Origin: Mycolicibacterium xanthum | Lineage (GTDB): Bacteria > Actinomycetota > Actinomycetes > Mycobacteriales > Mycobacteriaceae | Assembly: GCF_019710635.1 (NCBI RefSeq) | Contig: NZ_JAIFZS010000013.1 | Span: 124,001 to 188,000, forward strand | Direction of reading: 5' to 3' | Length of the DNA stretch: 64,000 bases | In this document: positions 8,084-17,666 of the stretch, piece after piece | Numbering within the stretch: position 1 is the first letter of the stretch | Layout: each line of letters opens with the position of its first letter | Translations under genes and position numbers: made by a program | Notes under the pieces: model-generated | Told to the model about the DNA's origin: nothing | What the model saw: the letters and a program-made list of their open reading frames with translations, nothing else | Databases searched by the model: none

Positions 8084-8989
8084 CTACCGTGTCTCGCCCA
8101 GCCGCGCCGAGAGATAGCCGGAATCGCCGACCATCCTCATCAGCGTGTCGTCGGGCGGTGAGAACCCGTTGGCGGCATACGCCTGCGTGCTGGGCTGCAC
8201 CGTGACCTGCCACCCCTGAGCCCGCAGGCGGTCGGCGGCACCGGTGCGCGGACCGGTGTAGAACAGCTCGGTCAGGTCGACCGTGCTGCCGTACCGGCGG
8301 TTGCGCTCGGTCAGGGCCCTGGCCCAGTCGCCGGTCAGCGCCTTGGGGTCCATGTGTTCGGTGGCCAACCGGCTGCCGGCGGCCGACAGCGCGGTGACGT
8401 TGTCCAGCAGCCGGTCCTGGGCATCCGGGGGCAGGTAGATCAGCAGGCCCTCGGCGATCCAGGCGGTCGGCCGCGCCGGGTCGAATCCGGCGTCGCGCAG
8501 GGCGCGCGGCCAATCGTCGCGCAGGTCGATCCCGACCGTGCGGTGCTCGGCGGCGGGCAGCACCCCGGCCCCGGCCAGCACCTGCGTCTTGAAGTCGATG
8601 ACGCTGGGCTGGTCGATCTCGAAAACCACCGAGCCCGCGGGCCAGTCCAGCCGGTAGGCGCGGGTGTCCAGCCCGGAGGCCAGGATCACCGCCTGCCGGA
8701 TGCCGTCGGCGCACGCGGCACGGAACAGGTCGTCGAAGAACCGGGTGCGCACCGCGATCTGTTCGCACACCTGCCGGGAACCCAACAGCGGATCGTCGCC
8801 GAAGTCCAGCTCGCCGTCGGCCACCCGGATGAAGTGCTCGACGCCCACTGCCTTGACCAGGATGGCCGCGTACGGGTCGCTGATCAGGGCATCCGGTCCA
8901 AGGCTGGCCAGCGCGCGAGACGCGGCGACGCCGGTGGCGGTGGCCCCGACGCTGGAGGCCAGATCCCAGGTGTCGCCCTCGGTGCGCAT
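8084..8989 (-). CDS. SAM-dependent methyltransferase, mycobacterial LCM-like family (copy 2)
   Basis: The 301-residue protein is the middle member of three tandem paralogues. The same order of blocks is visible: [20 protein letters not shown] at the N-terminus, [17 protein letters not shown] for SAM binding and [20 protein letters not shown]. Its ATG follows the previous gene's stop with no spacer (TAGATG), so translation is probably coupled. Sequence differences across all blocks show that it is not a recent identical duplication. The methylated substrate is unknown. Confidence 0.88.
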   Translation of the reverse strand: MRTEGDTWDLASSVGATATGVAASRALASLGPDALISDPYAAILVKAVGVEHFIRVADGELDFGDDPLLGSRQVCEQIAVRTRFFDDLFRAACADGIRQAVILASGLDTRAYRLDWPAGSVVFEIDQPSVIDFKTQVLAGAGVLPAAEHRTVGIDLRDDWPRALRDAGFDPARPTAWIAEGLLIYLPPDAQDRLLDNVTALSAAGSRLATEHMDPKALTGDWARALTERNRRYGSTVDLTELFYTGPRTGAADRLRAQGWQVTVQPSTQAYAANGFSPPDDTLMRMVGDSGYLSARLGETR

Positions 8990-9928
8990 CTACCGTGCCT
9001 TCGACGCCGACACGTAGACGACGTCGCCGAAGCCCTCGTCGTCGTCGAGCGGCGCCAGGCCGTACCGGGTCAGCAGCTCGTTGGCGGGCGCTCCGTCGAC
9101 GCTCCAGCCGCGCTCACGCAGGTAGTCGGTCACGTCGGCGCGTTCGCCCAGGAACACCAGCTCGGAGAAGTCGAGGTCGAAGCCGTGGCTGCGCCACCGG
9201 TCGGTGGACTCCTTCATCCGTTCGCGCAACTCCTCCTGATCGACGTCGTGGTGGGTGGGCACCGCCTCGGCGGCCAGCCGGCTGCCCGGCGCGCTGAGCT
9301 CGCCGATCTGGTCGAGCAGCCGGTCCTGGCCGTCGGGCGGCAGGTAACCCAGCAGACCCTCGGCGATCCAGGCGGTCGGCCGGGCCGCGTCGAAGCCCGC
9401 GGCGGCCAGCGCAGCCGGCCAGTCCTGACGCAGGTCGATCGGTACCGGCCGCAGGTCGACGGTGGGCTCGGCGCCGAGACCGGCCAGGGTGGTGGTCTTG
9501 AACCGGATCACATCGGGCTGATCGATCTCGAAGAGCACCATGTCCCGCGGCCAGCTCAGCCGGTAGCCGCGGGCATCCAGGCCGGAGGCCAGGATGACGG
9601 CCTGCCTAATGCCCGCCGCCGTGGCGTCGGCGAAGAAGCCGTCGAAGAACCGGGTGCGTACGGCCATGCCATCGGTGAACCGGCCCATGCCCGCCGGCGT
9701 GGCGGAGTCCTCGCCGGACAGGTCGTCGGCGGTCAGGTCGCCGTTCGCCAGCCGTGCGAAGAAGTCGATGCCCACGGCGTTCACCAGCGGTGCGGCGAAC
9801 GGGTCGTCGATCAGCGGCCGCTCGCCGCGGGAGGCGACCGCGCGGGCGGCGGCGACCATCGTGGCGGTGGCGCCGACGCTGGAGGCGAGGTCCCAGGTGT
9901 CATTGTCAGTGCGCGCGGTTCGCGGCAT
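8990..9928 (-). CDS. SAM-dependent methyltransferase, mycobacterial LCM-like family (copy 1)
   Basis: First gene of the three-gene methyltransferase run, 312 residues. It has [20 protein letters not shown], the SAM motif [17 protein letters not shown] and [20 protein letters not shown]. The ATG is preceded by GGAGGGAG at seven bases, a strong ribosome-binding site, whereas the two downstream copies rely on coupling. That supports one transcript starting in the spacer shared with secY. The C-terminus ([18 protein letters not shown]) differs from the other copies. Substrate unknown. Confidence 0.88.
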   Translation of the reverse strand: MPRTARTDNDTWDLASSVGATATMVAAARAVASRGERPLIDDPFAAPLVNAVGIDFFARLANGDLTADDLSGEDSATPAGMGRFTDGMAVRTRFFDGFFADATAAGIRQAVILASGLDARGYRLSWPRDMVLFEIDQPDVIRFKTTTLAGLGAEPTVDLRPVPIDLRQDWPAALAAAGFDAARPTAWIAEGLLGYLPPDGQDRLLDQIGELSAPGSRLAAEAVPTHHDVDQEELRERMKESTDRWRSHGFDLDFSELVFLGERADVTDYLRERGWSVDGAPANELLTRYGLAPLDDDEGFGDVVYVSASKAR

Positions 9929-10227
9929 TGCCAGCTCCCTCCGATGCCGTGCGACGCCACGGCATTAGTTAGTCGATTTAATGAGCTGTCGCCGACTGTA
10001 CGCCCCGCGGCTGGGCGATCGCTTTCGTGGCTGCTCAGCGGGTACGGATTCGGGACAACGTAGATGCAACTGTTAGTCTCGTAGACTGTTTGAACGCGTG
10101 ACTTGCGCAGGCCGTTTTGCCTGCTCGTGCCGTCGCGCACACGACTTAACCCGATACTTGACCAAGACGCTGGTCACGCCAGCCACGGAGCACGCCGCGT
10201 AGTCGCTCGGCCGTGCAGGAGGAAAGA
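9929..10227 (+). other. Divergent spacer between the methyltransferase run and secY
   Basis: This stretch of about 300 bases holds no supported gene and must carry the outward promoters of both transcripts. An imperfect palindrome with outer CATTA/TAATG arms lies at about 9961-9983, near the methyltransferase start. Towards secY, AGTCT-CGT-AGACT (10075-10087) is an inverted repeat containing TAGACT, a possible -10 without a convincing -35. AGGAGG at 10217-10222 is the secY ribosome-binding site. Confidence 0.4.
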
Positions 10228-11565
10228 GTGCTCTCGGCTTTCATCTCGTCACTGCGAACGGTCGATCTGAGGCGAAAGATCCTGTTCACGCTGGGCATCG
10301 TCATCCTCTACCGGGTGGGTGCCGCGATTCCGTCGCCCGGGGTCAACTACCCCAACGTGCAACAGTGCATCGCCCAGGTGAGCGGCGGTGACTCGGCTCA
10401 GATCTACTCGCTGATCAACCTGTTCTCCGGCGGCGCGCTGCTGCAGCTGACGGTGTTCGCGGTCGGCGTGATGCCCTACATCACCGCCAGCATCATCGTG
10501 CAGTTGCTCGGCGTGGTGATCCCGCGCTTCGAGCAGCTGCGCAAGGAGGGGCAGGCGGGGCAGGCCAAGCTGACCCAGTACACCCGCTACCTGGCGATCG
10601 CGCTGGCCCTGCTGCAGGCCACCAGCATCGTCGCGCTGGCCCAGAACGGCGGCCTGTTGCAGGGCTGCTCGCTGGACATCATCGAGGGTCAGAGCGACGG
10701 GCTGAACCTCGTCACGCTGGGCGTCATCGTGATCGTCATGACCGCGGGCGCCGCCCTGGTCATGTGGATGGGCGAGCTGGTCACCGAGCGTGGCATCGGC
10801 AACGGCATGTCGCTGCTGATCTTCGCCGGTATCGCCGCGCGCATTCCGGTCGAGGGCAAGACCATCCTGGACAGCCGCGGCGGCATGGTCTTCGCGCTGG
10901 TCTGTGTCGCGGCACTGATCATCATCGTCGGCGTGGTGTTCGTCGAGCAGGGCCAGCGACGCATCCCGGTCCAGTACGCCAAGCGCATGGTGGGGCGCCG
11001 GATGTACGGCGGCACCTCGACCTACCTGCCGCTGAAGGTCAACCAGGCCGGCGTCATCCCGGTGATCTTCGCGTCGTCGCTGATCTACATCCCGCACCTG
11101 ATCACCCAGCTCGTGCAGAGCGCCAGCGACACCCCCAGCACCGGGTGGTGGCAGACGTTCGTCGCCGACTACCTGACCAACCCGGCCGACCCCGTCTACA
11201 TCGCGATCTACTTCGGCCTGATCATCTTCTTCACGTACTTCTACGTCTCGATCACGTTCAACCCCGACGAACGTGCCGACGAGATGAAGAAGTACGGAGG
11301 GTTCATCCCGGGCATCCGTCCGGGTAAGCCGACCGCGGACTATCTGCGGTTCGTGCTGTCCAGGATCACCCTGCCGGGCTCGATCTACCTGGGCGTGATC
11401 GCTGTTCTGCCGAACTTGTTCCTTGAGATCGGCAACACCGGTGCGGTACAGAACCTGCCGTTCGGCGGTACGGCGGTTCTGATCATGATCGGCGTCGGCC
11501 TGGACACCGTCAAACAAATCGAAAGCCAGCTGATGCAGCGCAACTATGAAGGGTTCCTCAAGTGA
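10228..11565 (+). CDS. secY: Preprotein translocase subunit SecY
   Basis: SecY is the channel-forming subunit of the Sec translocon in the cytoplasmic membrane. The 445-residue protein shows the ten-segment hydrophobic pattern, the first near [20 protein letters not shown], the plug-helix region, and the basic cytoplasmic loop [14 protein letters not shown] used for SecA/ribosome contact. The GTG at 10228 is preferred over an upstream in-frame GTG because AGGAGG lies five bases before it and [17 protein letters not shown] is the mycobacterial start. It overlaps adk by four bases. Confidence 0.96.
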   Translation: MLSAFISSLRTVDLRRKILFTLGIVILYRVGAAIPSPGVNYPNVQQCIAQVSGGDSAQIYSLINLFSGGALLQLTVFAVGVMPYITASIIVQLLGVVIPRFEQLRKEGQAGQAKLTQYTRYLAIALALLQATSIVALAQNGGLLQGCSLDIIEGQSDGLNLVTLGVIVIVMTAGAALVMWMGELVTERGIGNGMSLLIFAGIAARIPVEGKTILDSRGGMVFALVCVAALIIIVGVVFVEQGQRRIPVQYAKRMVGRRMYGGTSTYLPLKVNQAGVIPVIFASSLIYIPHLITQLVQSASDTPSTGWWQTFVADYLTNPADPVYIAIYFGLIIFFTYFYVSITFNPDERADEMKKYGGFIPGIRPGKPTADYLRFVLSRITLPGSIYLGVIAVLPNLFLEIGNTGAVQNLPFGGTAVLIMIGVGLDTVKQIESQLMQRNYEGFLK

Positions 11566-12107
11566 GAATCGTGTTGTTGGGACCGCCCGGTGCGGGCAAG
11601 GGAACGCAGGCCGTCAAGCTGGCCGAGAAGCTGGGAGTTCCGCAGATCTCCACCGGAGACCTGTTCCGGTACAACATCAGCAACGGCACCGAGCTCGGCC
11701 TGGAGGCCAAGAAGTACCTCGACGCCGGTGACCTGGTGCCCGCCTCGCTGACCAATGCGCTGGTCGACGACCGGCTCAACGACGGGGACGCCCAGACCGG
11801 GTTCATCCTCGACGGTTTCCCGCGGTCGGTGGAGCAGGCCGAGGCGCTCGACGAGATGCTCGCGAAGCGCAACCTGTCGCTGGACGCGATCGTCGAGTTC
11901 CGGGTTCCCGAGGAGGAGCTCGTCACCCGGCTCAAGGGCCGTGGCCGCGCCGACGACACCGAGGACGTCATCCGCAACCGGTTCAAGGTGTACCGCGAGG
12001 AGACCGCGCCGCTGCTGGACTACTACAGCGCCAACCTGAAGACGGTCGACGCCGTCGGCGAGCTCGACGAGGTCTTCAACCGCGCGCTGAAGGCGCTCGG
12101 CCGCTAA
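11562..12107 (+). CDS. adk: Adenylate kinase
   Basis: Adenylate kinase catalyses ATP + AMP to 2 ADP. The Walker A loop [10 protein letters not shown] (residues 7-16), the AMP-binding STGDLFR and the [10 protein letters not shown] block are all present. At 181 residues the protein lacks the long zinc-binding LID insertion, as in other mycobacterial Adk. The GTG start overlaps the secY stop (GTGA), and map follows after ten bases, the standard secY-adk-map order. Confidence 0.97.
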   Translation: MRIVLLGPPGAGKGTQAVKLAEKLGVPQISTGDLFRYNISNGTELGLEAKKYLDAGDLVPASLTNALVDDRLNDGDAQTGFILDGFPRSVEQAEALDEMLAKRNLSLDAIVEFRVPEEELVTRLKGRGRADDTEDVIRNRFKVYREETAPLLDYYSANLKTVDAVGELDEVFNRALKALGR

Positions 12108-12117
12108 ACAGGTTCGT

Positions 12118-12924
12118 ATGGTTTCACTGCCGGGCCTGCGCGGGCGCAGGGTGATCGCCCAGCGCAGCGCGGGCGAGCTGGACACGATGGCCGCCGCGGG
12201 TGCGCTGGTCGCCGCGGCGCTGAGGGCCGTACAGCAGGCCGCCGCCCCCGGCGTCTCCACGCTGGAGCTCGACGAGGTTGCCGAATCGGTCATCCGCGAC
12301 GGCGGCGGCATCCCGTCATTCCTGGGCTACCACGGCTTCCCGGCCACCATCTGCTCGTCGGTCAACGACCGCGTCGTGCACGGCATCCCGTCGGCCGACG
12401 AAGTGCTGGTCGCCGGCGACCTGGTGTCGATCGACTGCGGCGCGATCCTGGACGGCTGGCACGGCGACTCCGCCGTCACCTTCGGCGTCGGCACCCTGAT
12501 TCCCGCTGACGAGAATCTGTCCCGGGCCACCCGGGAGTCGATGGAGGCCGGTATCGCGGCGATGATCCCCGGTAACCGGCTCACCGACGTCTCGCACGCC
12601 ATCGAGCTGGGCACCCGCGCCGCCGAGCGCCGCTACGACCGCAGGTTCGGCATCGTCGCCGGCTACGGCGGGCACGGCATCGGCAGGCAGATGCACATGG
12701 ACCCGTTCCTGCCCAACGAGGGGGCCCCGGGCCGGGGTCCGCACCTGGCGCCGGGGTCGGTGCTGGCGATCGAACCGATGCTCACCCTCGGGACCACCAA
12801 GACGGTGGTGCTCGACGACGAGTGGACCGTGGTGACCGGCGACGGGTCGCGCGCCGCGCACTGGGAGCACACCGTCGCGGTCACCGACGACGGACCCCGG
12901 ATCCTCACCGCCGCCGCCGATTGA
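12118..12924 (+). CDS. map: Methionine aminopeptidase, type I
   Basis: This 268-residue enzyme removes N-terminal Met from nascent proteins. The five metal ligands are in their usual blocks: two Asp in [20 protein letters not shown], His in [12 protein letters not shown], Glu in AIEPMLTLG and Glu in HWEHTVAV. It lacks the N-terminal SH3-binding extension of the longer mycobacterial MapB type, matching the MapA form downstream of adk. The C-terminal half may be followed by transcription into sigL, although sigL has its own promoter. Confidence 0.95.
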   Translation: MVSLPGLRGRRVIAQRSAGELDTMAAAGALVAAALRAVQQAAAPGVSTLELDEVAESVIRDGGGIPSFLGYHGFPATICSSVNDRVVHGIPSADEVLVAGDLVSIDCGAILDGWHGDSAVTFGVGTLIPADENLSRATRESMEAGIAAMIPGNRLTDVSHAIELGTRAAERRYDRRFGIVAGYGGHGIGRQMHMDPFLPNEGAPGRGPHLAPGSVLAIEPMLTLGTTKTVVLDDEWTVVTGDGSRAAHWEHTVAVTDDGPRILTAAAD

Positions 12925-12938
12925 TGCACCGCCCGATC

Positions 12939-12966
12939 TGAACCGAACCGCCCCCTGCGTCGTGTC
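12939..12966 (+). promoter_or_regulatory. SigL-type promoter of the sigL-rslA operon
   Basis: TGAACC (12939-12944), a 16-base spacer and CGTGTC (12961-12966) match the SigL promoter consensus as I recall it from M. tuberculosis (TGAACC at -35, CGTGTC at -10). Transcription would begin about 15 bases before the sigL GTG. The position directly upstream of sigL is that of an autoregulatory promoter. Confidence 0.82.
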
Positions 12967-12987
12967 CCTGACGGAGGCTGACAGGCG

Positions 12988-13533
12988 GTGGACCAACACG
13001 ACGATCCGGAAGCGGCGATGATGCGCGTGCTCTACGACGAACACGCCGCCGCATTGTGGCGCTACGCGCTGCGGCTCACCGGCGATCGCAGCCGGGCCGA
13101 GGACGTGGTGCAGGAGACCCTGTTGCGGGCCTGGCGGCACCGCCCCGACACCGCGGCGGAGGCCGAGCACTCCGCGCGGGCATGGCTGTTCACCGTCGCC
13201 CGCAACCTGGTCATCGACGAGCGGCGCAGCGCGCGGTACCGCCGCGAGACCGACGCCGCCGACATCGAGGACATCGCCGAGGCCAGAGAGGCCGGATCCG
13301 CCGACGGGACCACCGAGGTGGACGCCGCGCTGGACCGGTTGCTGCTCACCATGGCGCTGGATCAGCTGTCCGAGCAACACCGGGCGGTCATCCGAAGGGC
13401 CTATTACCAGGGCTGGTCGATCACGCAGATCGCCGAGGACCTCCAGATCGCCGAGGGCACGGTCAAGTCCCGGCTGCACTACGCGGTGCGCGCGCTGCGG
13501 CTGAGCCTGCAGGAGATGGGGGTGACGCGATGA
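12988..13533 (+). CDS. sigL: ECF RNA polymerase sigma factor SigL
   Basis: This 181-residue protein is an ECF sigma factor. Region 2 (LYDEHAAALWRYALRLTG then AEDVVQETLLRAWRH) and region 4 (YYQGWSITQIAEDLQIAEGT then VKSRLHYAVRALR) are clear. The downstream anti-sigma gene, the SigL-type promoter and position between map and a marR gene match sigL of M. tuberculosis, where it controls polyketide synthase and secreted-protein genes. The GTG start follows GGAGGCTGACAGGCG; an ATG ten codons later is a less likely alternative. It overlaps rslA by four bases. Confidence 0.93.
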   Translation: MDQHDDPEAAMMRVLYDEHAAALWRYALRLTGDRSRAEDVVQETLLRAWRHRPDTAAEAEHSARAWLFTVARNLVIDERRSARYRRETDAADIEDIAEAREAGSADGTTEVDAALDRLLLTMALDQLSEQHRAVIRRAYYQGWSITQIAEDLQIAEGTVKSRLHYAVRALRLSLQEMGVTR

Positions 13534-14246
13534 CAGTCCACGATGTCAGCCGCGACCGGTACTCGACCTGGGATGCGGCCTACGTGTTCGGATCGCTGTC
13601 GACGACCGAGCGGCGCGAGTTCGAGACACACCTGCCGGCCTGCCCGGCGTGCCGGGCCGCGGTCGCCGAGCTCAGCGGCATGCCCGGCCTGCTCGCCAAG
13701 GTGGACCTGGCCGACGTCTGCGCGCTGGACGGCGAACCGGACGGCCCACCGCCGCCCCTGCGGGACACGGTGGTTTCCCGGGTTCGGTCCGGGCGTCGCC
13801 GGACCCGGGTGGTGGCCGCGGCGCTGGCCGCCGCAGCCGCGGTGCTGCTGGCCGGCGGGGTGGCGGTGCTGGCCCGGCCGGAGATCGTCGGCCTGCAGCG
13901 CGGCGAGCAGCAACCGGCCGCTCAGGGCGCGTCGATGGCGCCGATGACCGAGGTGACACCCACCCCGATCCACGCGACCGTCGACCTGACCGGGTACGGC
14001 TGGGGCACCCGTATCGACATGGCCTGCTCCTACGGTGAGTGGGGCGCCCGCAACGACGTTTCCGAACCGCTCGGCATGGTCGTCGTCGGACACGACGGCA
14101 GCCGGGACCAGGTGGCCACCTGGCTGGGCATCTCGGGCGCCACCGCGCTGCCCAGCGCGACCACGCCGCTGCAGCCCGAAGAGATCGCCGCCGTGCAGTT
14201 GGTGTCGGTGGACTCCGGTGCGGTCCTGCTGGAAAAGCGGCTCTAG
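13530..14246 (+). CDS. rslA: Anti-sigma-L factor RslA (zinc-binding anti-sigma)
   Basis: RslA is a single-pass membrane anti-sigma factor that holds SigL inactive until oxidised. Its zinc motif HxxxCxxC is present as H34, C38 and C41 (HLPACPAC), inside an N-terminal ZAS domain. One membrane segment lies at about 93-115 (Ala/Leu/Val-rich), followed by a roughly 120-residue extracellular domain with one Cys (about 168). The ATG overlaps the sigL stop (ATGA), ensuring near-equal synthesis. Length is 238 residues. Confidence 0.9.
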   Translation: MTVHDVSRDRYSTWDAAYVFGSLSTTERREFETHLPACPACRAAVAELSGMPGLLAKVDLADVCALDGEPDGPPPPLRDTVVSRVRSGRRRTRVVAAALAAAAAVLLAGGVAVLARPEIVGLQRGEQQPAAQGASMAPMTEVTPTPIHATVDLTGYGWGTRIDMACSYGEWGARNDVSEPLGMVVVGHDGSRDQVATWLGISGATALPSATTPLQPEEIAAVQLVSVDSGAVLLEKRL

Positions 14247-14295
14247 CCGGCGCGGACCGATTCGGGGTGCCGTCCGGTATGCGGTATGAAGGGGC

Positions 14296-14814
14296 GTGCC
14301 CTCGCAACAACCAGGGAATCAGGACGACAAGCCCGACCCGATCGCGGTGGCGCGCGGCAACTGGGAGCGCAGCGGCTGGGGTGACGTCGCGGACGGGATG
14401 GTCGCGGTCACCTCGGTGATGCGCGCCCACCAGATCCTGCTGGCCCGGGTCGAGACCGCGCTGCGGCCCTACGATCTGAGCTTCTCCCGTTTCGAGTTGC
14501 TCAGGCTGTTGGCCTTCAGCCGCACCGGAGCGCTGCCGATCACCAAGGCGTCCGACCGTCTGCAGGTCCACGTCACGAGCGTGACCCACGCGATCCGGCG
14601 GCTGGAATCCGACGGGCTGGTCGAACGGCTTCCGCACCCCACCGACGGCCGCACCACCCTGGTGCGGATCACCGACCTCGGCCGCTCCACCGTCGAGGAC
14701 GCCACGGTCACCCTCAACGCCGACGTCTTCGCCGATATCGGAATGTCCGACCAGGAGTCGCACGCGCTCGCGTCGTCCATCCAGACGCTGCGCCGCAACG
14801 CGGGCGACTACTGA
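14296..14814 (+). CDS. MarR-family transcriptional regulator
   Basis: This 172-residue winged-helix protein resembles the gene after rslA in M. tuberculosis (Rv0737). The recognition region reads LPITKASDRLQVHVTSVTHA and the wing GLVERLPHPTDGRTTLVRIT, both typical of MarR proteins that bind palindromes and release on ligand binding. The N-terminus (NWERSGWGDVADGMVAVTSV) is family-specific. GTG at 14296 is the apparent start. Ligand and targets are not evident. Confidence 0.88.
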   Translation: MPSQQPGNQDDKPDPIAVARGNWERSGWGDVADGMVAVTSVMRAHQILLARVETALRPYDLSFSRFELLRLLAFSRTGALPITKASDRLQVHVTSVTHAIRRLESDGLVERLPHPTDGRTTLVRITDLGRSTVEDATVTLNADVFADIGMSDQESHALASSIQTLRRNAGDY

Positions 14815-14839
14815 CCCGTCGCGAGGGAGAAGCCACGGC

Positions 14840-14913
14840 GGTGATCGGCCCTGTGTGCGAGCCGGTGATCGGCGCTGTGTGCGAGCCGGTGATCGGCGCC
14901 CCGTGCGTGAGCC
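14840..14913. repeat. Three tandem copies of a 24-bp unit between marR and a kinase gene
   Basis: Unit 1 is 14840-14863 and unit 2 is 14864-14887; they differ at one base (GGTGATCGGC then C or G, then CTGTGTGCGAGCC). A third, two bases longer and more diverged, ends near 14913. The array fills the gap between two convergent genes. No protein or promoter is supported here; function unknown, possibly a variable-number minisatellite. Confidence 0.8.
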
Positions 14914-14919
14914 GGAACG

Positions 14920-16140
14920 CTATTTCGCGGACGCGGGCACCGGGATGGTCGCGGTGACCGCCGTGCCCGACCCCGGCCGCGAGCGGATGTTGAGCCGCCC
15001 GCCGACGATCTCGGCGCGCTCGGCCATCGACAGCAGCCCGTATCCGCCCATCTCGTCCCCGCCGAGCGGATGCTCGAGGGTGTCGAAACCGACCCCGTCG
15101 TCGACGATCTCGAGCCGCGCGATGTCGGAGTGCTCGCCCCGGTCGAGGGTGAACAACAGTCGCGCGTGGTCGGCGTGGGCGTGTTTGACGACGTTCTGCA
15201 GGCATTCCTGGGCGATGCGGTAGATCGCCAGCTCGATGTGGTCGGGCAGCCGGGTGTCGGCGACGTCCACCTCGATCGGAATCTGCGGGATGGAGCGGGC
15301 CAGGCTGGCCAGACCGCCGGACAACCCGAGATCGTCGAGGACCGGTGGCCGCAGCCCGCTGATCGCCGCCCGGGCCTCCTGCAGGGTCAGCTCGGCCAGC
15401 TCGCGTGCGCGGTCGAGCTGCTCGGTCAGGGTGTCGCGGTCGCCGCCGGACTTCGCCGCCTGCGCCGCCGCGTCCAGCCGATAGGACAGCGTGACCAGCC
15501 GTTGGGAGATGCCGTCGTGGATGTCTCCGGCCAGCCGGCGCCGCTCCATCTCCTGTGCCTCGATGACCTGCTCGACGAAGTTCTCGTGGGCCCGCTCGCG
15601 GGCGACCAGCTGACGGTGCAGCCGCGCCTGGTGCATGGCCCCGGCGATGAGCCTGCCGATCACCAGAAGCAGCTCGACGTCCCGGTCGCCGAACTCCCGC
15701 TGGGCCACCGTGTGCACGTTCAGCACCCCGACCAGGCCGCCGGGGTCGGTTTCCATCGGCACCGACACCATTGACGTGAAATCGCGCCCGCGCAACGACT
15801 CGAACGGCAGATACCGGGGGTCGGACTCCTTGTCGTCGAGGATCACCACCGGTTCGCGGTGGCTGGCCACCCATCCCGAGATGCCCTGCCCGAGGGGCAG
15901 TCTGATCTTGCCGACCTGAGAGTCGAACGGCGGCGTGGCGCCCGCCAGCGTCAGCGATCGCTCGGTGTCGTCGAGTACGTGCACGAAGCAGACGTCGCTG
16001 TCGGTGGCGGCGGTGATCATCCGCGCCGCCGCCGCGGCCAGCGGTTCGACCCCCGGTCCGCTGGACGCCGCCTGGATGAGCGCGCGTAGCAGCGCCAGCT
16101 CGCGGTCGGCGGCCAGCAGCGGCCGCGGCCCGGGGTTCAC
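14920..16140 (-). CDS. GAF-domain sensor histidine kinase, NarX/DegS-like (HisKA_3)
   Basis: The 406-residue soluble kinase has an N-terminal GAF domain (about residues 30-170, containing LPLGQGISGWVASH), a HisKA_3 dimerisation domain with phosphoacceptor H208 in ERRRLAGDIHDG, and a HATPase_c domain (ECLQNVVKHAHA N-box, VDDGVGF G-box). No membrane segment is evident, so the signal is probably intracellular. The GTG start lies eight bases after the stop of the NarL-type regulator gene upstream; the two form one operon and a cognate pair. The signal is not identifiable from sequence. Confidence 0.87.
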   Translation of the reverse strand: MNPGPRPLLAADRELALLRALIQAASSGPGVEPLAAAAARMITAATDSDVCFVHVLDDTERSLTLAGATPPFDSQVGKIRLPLGQGISGWVASHREPVVILDDKESDPRYLPFESLRGRDFTSMVSVPMETDPGGLVGVLNVHTVAQREFGDRDVELLLVIGRLIAGAMHQARLHRQLVARERAHENFVEQVIEAQEMERRRLAGDIHDGISQRLVTLSYRLDAAAQAAKSGGDRDTLTEQLDRARELAELTLQEARAAISGLRPPVLDDLGLSGGLASLARSIPQIPIEVDVADTRLPDHIELAIYRIAQECLQNVVKHAHADHARLLFTLDRGEHSDIARLEIVDDGVGFDTLEHPLGGDEMGGYGLLSMAERAEIVGGRLNIRSRPGSGTAVTATIPVPASAK

Positions 16141-16147
16141 CGGGTGC

Positions 16148-16810
16148 TCACTGGTAGATGCCTTCGCGCAGCGCGGTGGCTACCGCGGTGGTCCGGTCGC
16201 TGACCCCGAGCTTGCGGTAGATCGAGCTCAGATGGGTCTTGACGGTCTCGTCGCCGATCACCAGCTTGGCCGCGATGGCCCGGTTGGACAGCCCGTTGAC
16301 CACCAGCGCCAGGATCTCGCTCTCCCGCTGGGTGAGGCCCTGCCGAGCGCCGGGCCAGAACTCATCACGCTGGATCCGCGCCGCGGTGTCGACCGCGCGG
16401 GCCGCCATGCCGGGATCGATCGCGGTCTCGCCGCTGTTGACGAATTCCAGCTGGCGGACCAGTTCCTCGCTGCTGATGCTTTTCAGCAGGTAGCCCGACG
16501 CGCCCATCCGCAGCGCCTGGAACAGGTACTGCTCGTCGTCGTAGACCGACAGCATCACGACCTTGCGGCCGGGGTCGCGTTCTCGCAGCTGGCGGCATAC
16601 ATCGAGCCCGCTGGACCCCTGCATCCGCACGTCGCACAGCACGATGTCGGGGTCGAGGTCGGCGACCACGCTGGCCACGCGATCGGCGCCGACGGCGTGC
16701 CCGACGACGGTGACCCGGTTCTCGAAGGCCGTCAGCATTGCCCTGAGCCCTTCGATGACCATCTCGTGGTCGTCTACCAGTACGATCCGCACCGGCGGAG
16801 CTGTCGCCAT
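16148..16810 (-). CDS. NarL/FixJ-family response regulator
   Basis: This 220-residue protein has a receiver domain with acidic pocket VDDHE (13-17) and phosphoacceptor D60 in DIVLCDVRM, and a C-terminal LuxR-type helix-turn-helix (LTQRESEILALVVNGLSNRA, then VKTHLSSIYRKLGV). It precedes the GAF kinase in the same operon and is the expected partner. The 170-base spacer on its other side leads to a divergent HAD-like gene. No target operator was recognised. Confidence 0.9.
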   Translation of the reverse strand: MATAPPVRIVLVDDHEMVIEGLRAMLTAFENRVTVVGHAVGADRVASVVADLDPDIVLCDVRMQGSSGLDVCRQLRERDPGRKVVMLSVYDDEQYLFQALRMGASGYLLKSISSEELVRQLEFVNSGETAIDPGMAARAVDTAARIQRDEFWPGARQGLTQRESEILALVVNGLSNRAIAAKLVIGDETVKTHLSSIYRKLGVSDRTTAVATALREGIYQ

Positions 16811-16988
16811 ATGCCCACTTTAGAGGCGGTTGCCGCGCCCCTCGGCCAACTTGGCGTCCGGAATCCCCCGCATGGGGGAGGCGCGGGCGTGTGACTTGGG
16901 ACACGATCTACCTGTGCAGCCCACACAGCAGAAAATTTGGCGAGCCGGTCGCTTCTGGTGGGACTGGCCGCAGCCCGGCGAGACGAAA

Positions 16989-17666
16989 GTGCAGCCATTG
17001 CGAGCAATGATCTTCGACCTGGACGCCCTGGCCGACCTCGACAGCGCGGGGCACCGCCCGGCGTTCAACGCGGCGTTCGCCGAGCTCGGTTTGGACGTCG
17101 AATGGTCCGAGTCGCGCTACCGGCAGCTGCAGGTGCTCAGCGACGAGCGCCGGCGGGTGGCCGCCGAACTTCGTAAGCGCGGCATCTGCACGGAATGCGA
17201 CGTGCTGGCCGAACTCCTGGTCGACGAGATCTGTGTGACGAAGGAGATGATCCTCGGCGAGACCATCCTCGACGCGGACATCTCACCGAGGGCCGGCCTG
17301 GTCGACCTGATCACCGAGGCGTTCGGCGCAGGCATCGGCATCGGCGTCGTCAGCAACGGCAGTCACGCCTGGGTCGAACCGCTGGTGCGCCAACTCGTCG
17401 GCGAGGGTGTCGCCGGGGTGGTGGTCACCGGCGACGACGCGCACGAAGGCAACCTGTTCGCCGCCGCGCTGGCCGAACTCGGCATTGCCGGCGCGGACGC
17501 GCTGGCGTTCGTCGGGACACACATCGCCGAGCGTGCGGCCACCGTGGCCGGGATGCCGACCGTGGCGATCGACCGGGACGACGTGGCAGGTGCACCGCTG
17601 CGGATGGCCGAGTGCCGGCGGATACACGACCACTGGCGGGACTCGCACAGGCCGTCCGCGGCCTGA
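16989..17666 (+). CDS. HAD-superfamily-like protein with altered catalytic motifs
   Basis: The 225-residue protein has a HAD-like fold by pattern. Motif I is MIFDLDALADLD, with D10 and D12 where DxD is expected. Motif II is VVSNGSH. The Lys of motif III is not obvious (GDDAHEGNLFAAALAELGI), and the acidic motif IV reads AFVGTHIAERA without the usual Asp pair. Phosphatase activity is therefore doubtful. The GTG at 16989 was chosen because homology-like sequence begins there; an in-frame ATG at 16830 would add 53 unconvincing residues. Its stop lies within a 30-bp repeat array. Confidence 0.7.
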   Translation: MQPLRAMIFDLDALADLDSAGHRPAFNAAFAELGLDVEWSESRYRQLQVLSDERRRVAAELRKRGICTECDVLAELLVDEICVTKEMILGETILDADISPRAGLVDLITEAFGAGIGIGVVSNGSHAWVEPLVRQLVGEGVAGVVVTGDDAHEGNLFAAALAELGIAGADALAFVGTHIAERAATVAGMPTVAIDRDDVAGAPLRMAECRRIHDHWRDSHRPSAA

